From Akkermansia muciniphila (lineage in GTDB: Bacteria > Verrucomicrobiota > Verrucomicrobiia > Verrucomicrobiales > V1-33): a DNA stretch of 64,000 bases. Positions 60,918 through 64,000 of the stretch are shown one piece after another. The position numbers were made by a program, and so were the translations under genes. Each line of letters starts with the position of its first letter. Position 1 is the first letter of the stretch. A model generated the notes under the pieces. It did no database searches and was not told the DNA's origin. It saw only the letters and a list, made by a program, of their open reading frames with translations. The stretch lies in the NCBI GenBank assembly GCA_943333275.1, contig CALQSQ010000007.1, positions 1 to 64,000 of the forward strand, written 5' to 3'.

Positions 60918-63110
60918 TTAAAATACTCCGGCAGCTTTACGTCCGATCCAGAATAAGGTGAGCAGCGCGATGAGAGTGGCGGCCCAGAGGGGGTGAGCCC
61001 AGATTTGGAGGCGGCGTTCGGTGGGATGTTGTTCGGGGAGGGCGGTGATGGCGGCGAGGATTTTGGCTGGGTCGGTGGATTCGATGAACTGGCCGCGGGT
61101 GAGTTGGGAGATCTCGCGGAGGACTTCGGGGCGGGCGGGTTGACCGCGTTTTTCCCTGCGGGTGCCTTGGACCGAGATGGTGGCTGCAAGGGCGGTGCCG
61201 GCTTCGGTGCAGGTGAGGTTGACTTTGTAGTCGCCGGGTTCGGTGGGGGTGAAGATGCCGGTGAAGAGTCCCCAGGCTTCGGCTCCGGCCGGGAGGAGTC
61301 GGACGCTGGAGGGCTTGCCGGTGGGGGAAAGGATCTGTGCGATGACCGCACCTTCGCGGAGGGGTTCACCGGTGAGGGCCATGACGTTGGCATTGAGGGT
61401 GATGGCACCGCCGGTGCGGGGACGGTCCGGAGCGAAGAAGAGGCGCATTTTTTCGCCCTGGGCCATGTTGCGCTGATAGCTCATCCAGCGGGCGACCTGG
61501 CCCCAGAAGCGGTAGTGGTATTTATCTTCGACGCCGCGCCGCCAGCGCCAGGCGCCGTCGGCTCCCATATAGAGGATTTTGCCGGCGCCGTAGGTCTTGG
61601 TGACGATGAGGGGGACGCGGCCGAATTGATTACTCTCGGTGGCGTGGGTGGCGAGGATTTCCGTGCCGGCCTTGGCGCGGAGGGCGGGGGCATACCATTG
61701 GAAGCCGGGGAGCGTGCTCCAGACTTTGGCGCTGGCTTCCTCGGTGTCCTCCAGCTTGGTGAGCAGGCTGCTGGTTCCGGCTTCGGTGAGGACAAATTTC
61801 CCCGGCAGGGCGGTGCCCCATCCACGTGGCTGGCCCTCGTCCCAAACGACGGGGAGGAGTTCGCTGAGGCTCGTGGAGAGCAGGGAGGATGTGAACCCAC
61901 GCACGCCGGGCATGAAGATGAGACCGCTGGCCTGGTCACGCACGAGTTTGGAAATGGCGGTGCATTGTTCGGCGGTGAGTTGGTTTTTTGCCACGCCGAC
62001 ATCGCCCAGGAAAATCACATCATATTTCGTAAGCTCCTCGTCCTTGGGAAATGTTTTCAAATATCCCCGGCCCGCGCCGACCTTGTCGATGTCCGGCTGA
62101 AAGAGCAGGGTGTTCACTTCCACGCCGGGATCGCGTTCGAGCGCATTTCTTAAATAGCGGTATTCCCAGCGCGGGTAGCTTTCGATGACGAGGACGTGGA
62201 GCTGCTCCTTCCGGATATCGATGTCCGCCTCGATCTTGTTGTTGTCGACATTGCGTTCCGCTCCGGTCTTGGGGACACTGAGAGTGAGGTGGACGCTGCC
62301 CGGCTCGGTGGGACGCCAGAGGATCGCGTCCTGGAGCCGTCCCATGGCTGGAAGATTGAACTCGGAACGGATTTCCTCACCGGCGGAAGTGGTCATGGAG
62401 ACACTGATCACTTCATCGCGCGGCAGCGAGGAGTCGATGGAAAAGGGAATGCGCAGGGGTTTGCCGCCGACGGCGAAGGTGGGGACATCGAAGCTGACGA
62501 TTTCCACATCCGGCAATTTGGTATCGGCCCCGGTGGGCACGCTGATGACGGGAATGCCTTTCATGCGCAGGAGTGTGGCCGCCTGGGAGGGCGCGCCGCC
62601 AGTGTTCCAGTCGCCATCGCTGGCGAGCACGACCACGGCGAGTTGGGGCTGTTGTTCGAGCACACGCTTCAAGGCGGCATGCAGGTCTGTGCCTTCGATG
62701 GGAGGATCTTCGGAGGAGGAAAAAGGCTCGATGACGATGTCGAGTCGTTGCTCGAGGGGTTTCCAGACGGAGGCATCGGTGAGCGGTTTGGCGGCATCGA
62801 GGCGGGTGATGGCCTCGGCGGCGGAGAGGACATCGCGCGTTTCCATGCTGCCGGAAATATCATGGAGGATGGCGAGGACCGGCTTGTTTTCAGGCTTGAA
62901 CGTTTCCCGATACTCCGGCTGAAACAGGGTGATGGCGATGCCGATGGCCACGAGCAGGCGCAGAAATTCCAGCCATCCGATGGAGGTTTTCCAACCGCTG
63001 CGTTTCCATGCCATGAATCCCAGGATGAGGATGAGCACAACGAACACGATCGCCGTGACGGTGGCGAGCGGGGTGTGGGTGAATACAAACTCGCTGGTGG
63101 CGTTGGTCAT
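60918..63110 (-). CDS. Membrane VWA-domain / glutamine amidotransferase-like protein
   Basis: MIDAS-like 'PVLAILHDISGSMETRDVL'; N-terminal TMs; 'VLVIESYPRWEYRYLRNALERDPGVEVNTLLFQPD', 'YDVIFLGDVG', 'KTYGAGKILYMGADGAWRWRRGVEDKYHYRFWGQVARWMSYQ'; C-terminal TM. Confidence 0.82.
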   Translation of the reverse strand: MTNATSEFVFTHTPLATVTAIVFVVLILILGFMAWKRSGWKTSIGWLEFLRLLVAIGIAITLFQPEYRETFKPENKPVLAILHDISGSMETRDVLSAAEAITRLDAAKPLTDASVWKPLEQRLDIVIEPFSSSEDPPIEGTDLHAALKRVLEQQPQLAVVVLASDGDWNTGGAPSQAATLLRMKGIPVISVPTGADTKLPDVEIVSFDVPTFAVGGKPLRIPFSIDSSLPRDEVISVSMTTSAGEEIRSEFNLPAMGRLQDAILWRPTEPGSVHLTLSVPKTGAERNVDNNKIEADIDIRKEQLHVLVIESYPRWEYRYLRNALERDPGVEVNTLLFQPDIDKVGAGRGYLKTFPKDEELTKYDVIFLGDVGVAKNQLTAEQCTAISKLVRDQASGLIFMPGVRGFTSSLLSTSLSELLPVVWDEGQPRGWGTALPGKFVLTEAGTSSLLTKLEDTEEASAKVWSTLPGFQWYAPALRAKAGTEILATHATESNQFGRVPLIVTKTYGAGKILYMGADGAWRWRRGVEDKYHYRFWGQVARWMSYQRNMAQGEKMRLFFAPDRPRTGGAITLNANVMALTGEPLREGAVIAQILSPTGKPSSVRLLPAGAEAWGLFTGIFTPTEPGDYKVNLTCTEAGTALAATISVQGTRREKRGQPARPEVLREISQLTRGQFIESTDPAKILAAITALPEQHPTERRLQIWAHPLWAATLIALLTLFWIGRKAAGVF

Positions 63111-64000
63111 GCGGGTTTGGATTGAAATTCGGCCGCGGTCTTGGGCGCGGGCATGCAGAGCAGGGCCTCCAGGATCAGCAGGATGGCCATGAGGATGAGA
63201 AATGTGCGCCAGATTTCACTGGTGAGACTCTTTTCGTTTTCGAGTGTGCGCTCCAGTAGACGCCAGTCGAGACCTGCGAAGACTTCGTCCAGCGTGGTTT
63301 TGCCGAGCGTGAGCGTGGCGTCCTCGGTGAGTGGTCGGTTGATGGCGATGAGGAGGTCTGATTTCGCGCCTGCGGATCGTTTGAGCACACCGGCGCGCAG
63401 GGGGCGATCCAGCGGCAGAATGCTTTCGGGGTTTTCGATGTCGAGCCGGGTCCAGGCACCGGGATCCTCGCCCAGGGCGCGCGGGCCGGCGGTGCGTTGC
63501 TGGGCATTTCCGAGCGAGGCGGATCCCTCATTTAAAGCCCGATGCAGCAGGGCAAACATGACGACGCCATCGCGTGCGAGACTGGATTGACCCGAGCCGG
63601 GCAGGGCGGTCAGGAAATAGGTGGAGCGAAAATCATCGGCGGAAGCCTGCACCAAAAGAGGCGCTTTCTCCGCCGTCTCATCAAGGCGTGCGAAGGGAAC
63701 CGATTCGCCCTCAAGGCCACACCAGCGCTGCACTTCCACCTCGCCGACAGGCAGGGCTGATCCGGCGCGCGTGCCGGAAAGCAGTCCGGCATCGCTGCGC
63801 CACCACGAGGCCAGGGAGGGTTTGTCGCCCGCGGCGGTGCCCCATTTGGTCCAATGCAGGCCGGCGAAGGCGGTGTCGTCCGGGGTGGTTGGTGGCAGGA
63901 AAATCAAACTGCGCCCGGCTTTGACGTGGGCGATGAGTTGTTTGGCCACGGGCGATTCCGGATCGGGAACGACCTCCTGCCAGACGATGAGGGACGTTTC
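63107..64000 (-). CDS. Partial BatA-like membrane protein, C-terminal part; continues past window edge
   Basis: Frame open to base 64000; C-terminal TM 'IWRTFLILMAILLILEALLCM'; overlaps the start of the VWA gene by 4 bp. Confidence 0.65.
   Translation of the reverse strand, partial: ETSLIVWQEVVPDPESPVAKQLIAHVKAGRSLIFLPPTTPDDTAFAGLHWTKWGTAAGDKPSLASWWRSDAGLLSGTRAGSALPVGEVEVQRWCGLEGESVPFARLDETAEKAPLLVQASADDFRSTYFLTALPGSGQSSLARDGVVMFALLHRALNEGSASLGNAQQRTAGPRALGEDPGAWTRLDIENPESILPLDRPLRAGVLKRSAGAKSDLLIAINRPLTEDATLTLGKTTLDEVFAGLDWRLLERTLENEKSLTSEIWRTFLILMAILLILEALLCMPAPKTAAEFQSKPA

Noticed and set aside
1-64000. CRISPR, prophage, transposon or anti-phage system
   Set aside because: No regularly spaced direct repeats, integrase, transposase or recognised defence gene was seen; the window reads as core chromosome plus secreted and signalling genes.

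Overview
This looks like a chromosomal window from a Verrucomicrobia-like bacterium (lineage inferred from gene content only). The housekeeping core is nusA-infB-rbfA-DHH phosphoesterase-truB-ribF, a SufT-like gene, lipA, metX, clpB, parB, plsX and one tRNA-Asp. Between these lie large secreted proteins and signalling genes. No CRISPR array, transposase, prophage or rRNA was recognised. The points most worth a second look are: (1) an NsrR-type Rrf2 regulator divergent from an exported YHS-truncated-haemoglobin fusion, with a perfect 10-3-10 inverted repeat AAGATGCATT-CAT-AATGCATCTT between them that matches the known NsrR operator; (2) a histidine kinase / single-domain globin / LuxR-type response regulator gene set; (3) a decayed locus (55.8-57.8 kb, minus strand) that reads in frame through three nonsense codons and joins CDP-alcohol phosphatidyltransferase, methyltransferase and PAP2/dual-specificity phosphatase remnants; (4) a paired set of kinase-FGE-fold proteins, one with an intact kinase plus tandem DUF1080 domains and one with a degenerate kinase; (5) a similar C-terminal tail on four otherwise unrelated secreted proteins. 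All family calls come from reading motifs by eye; no searches were run.
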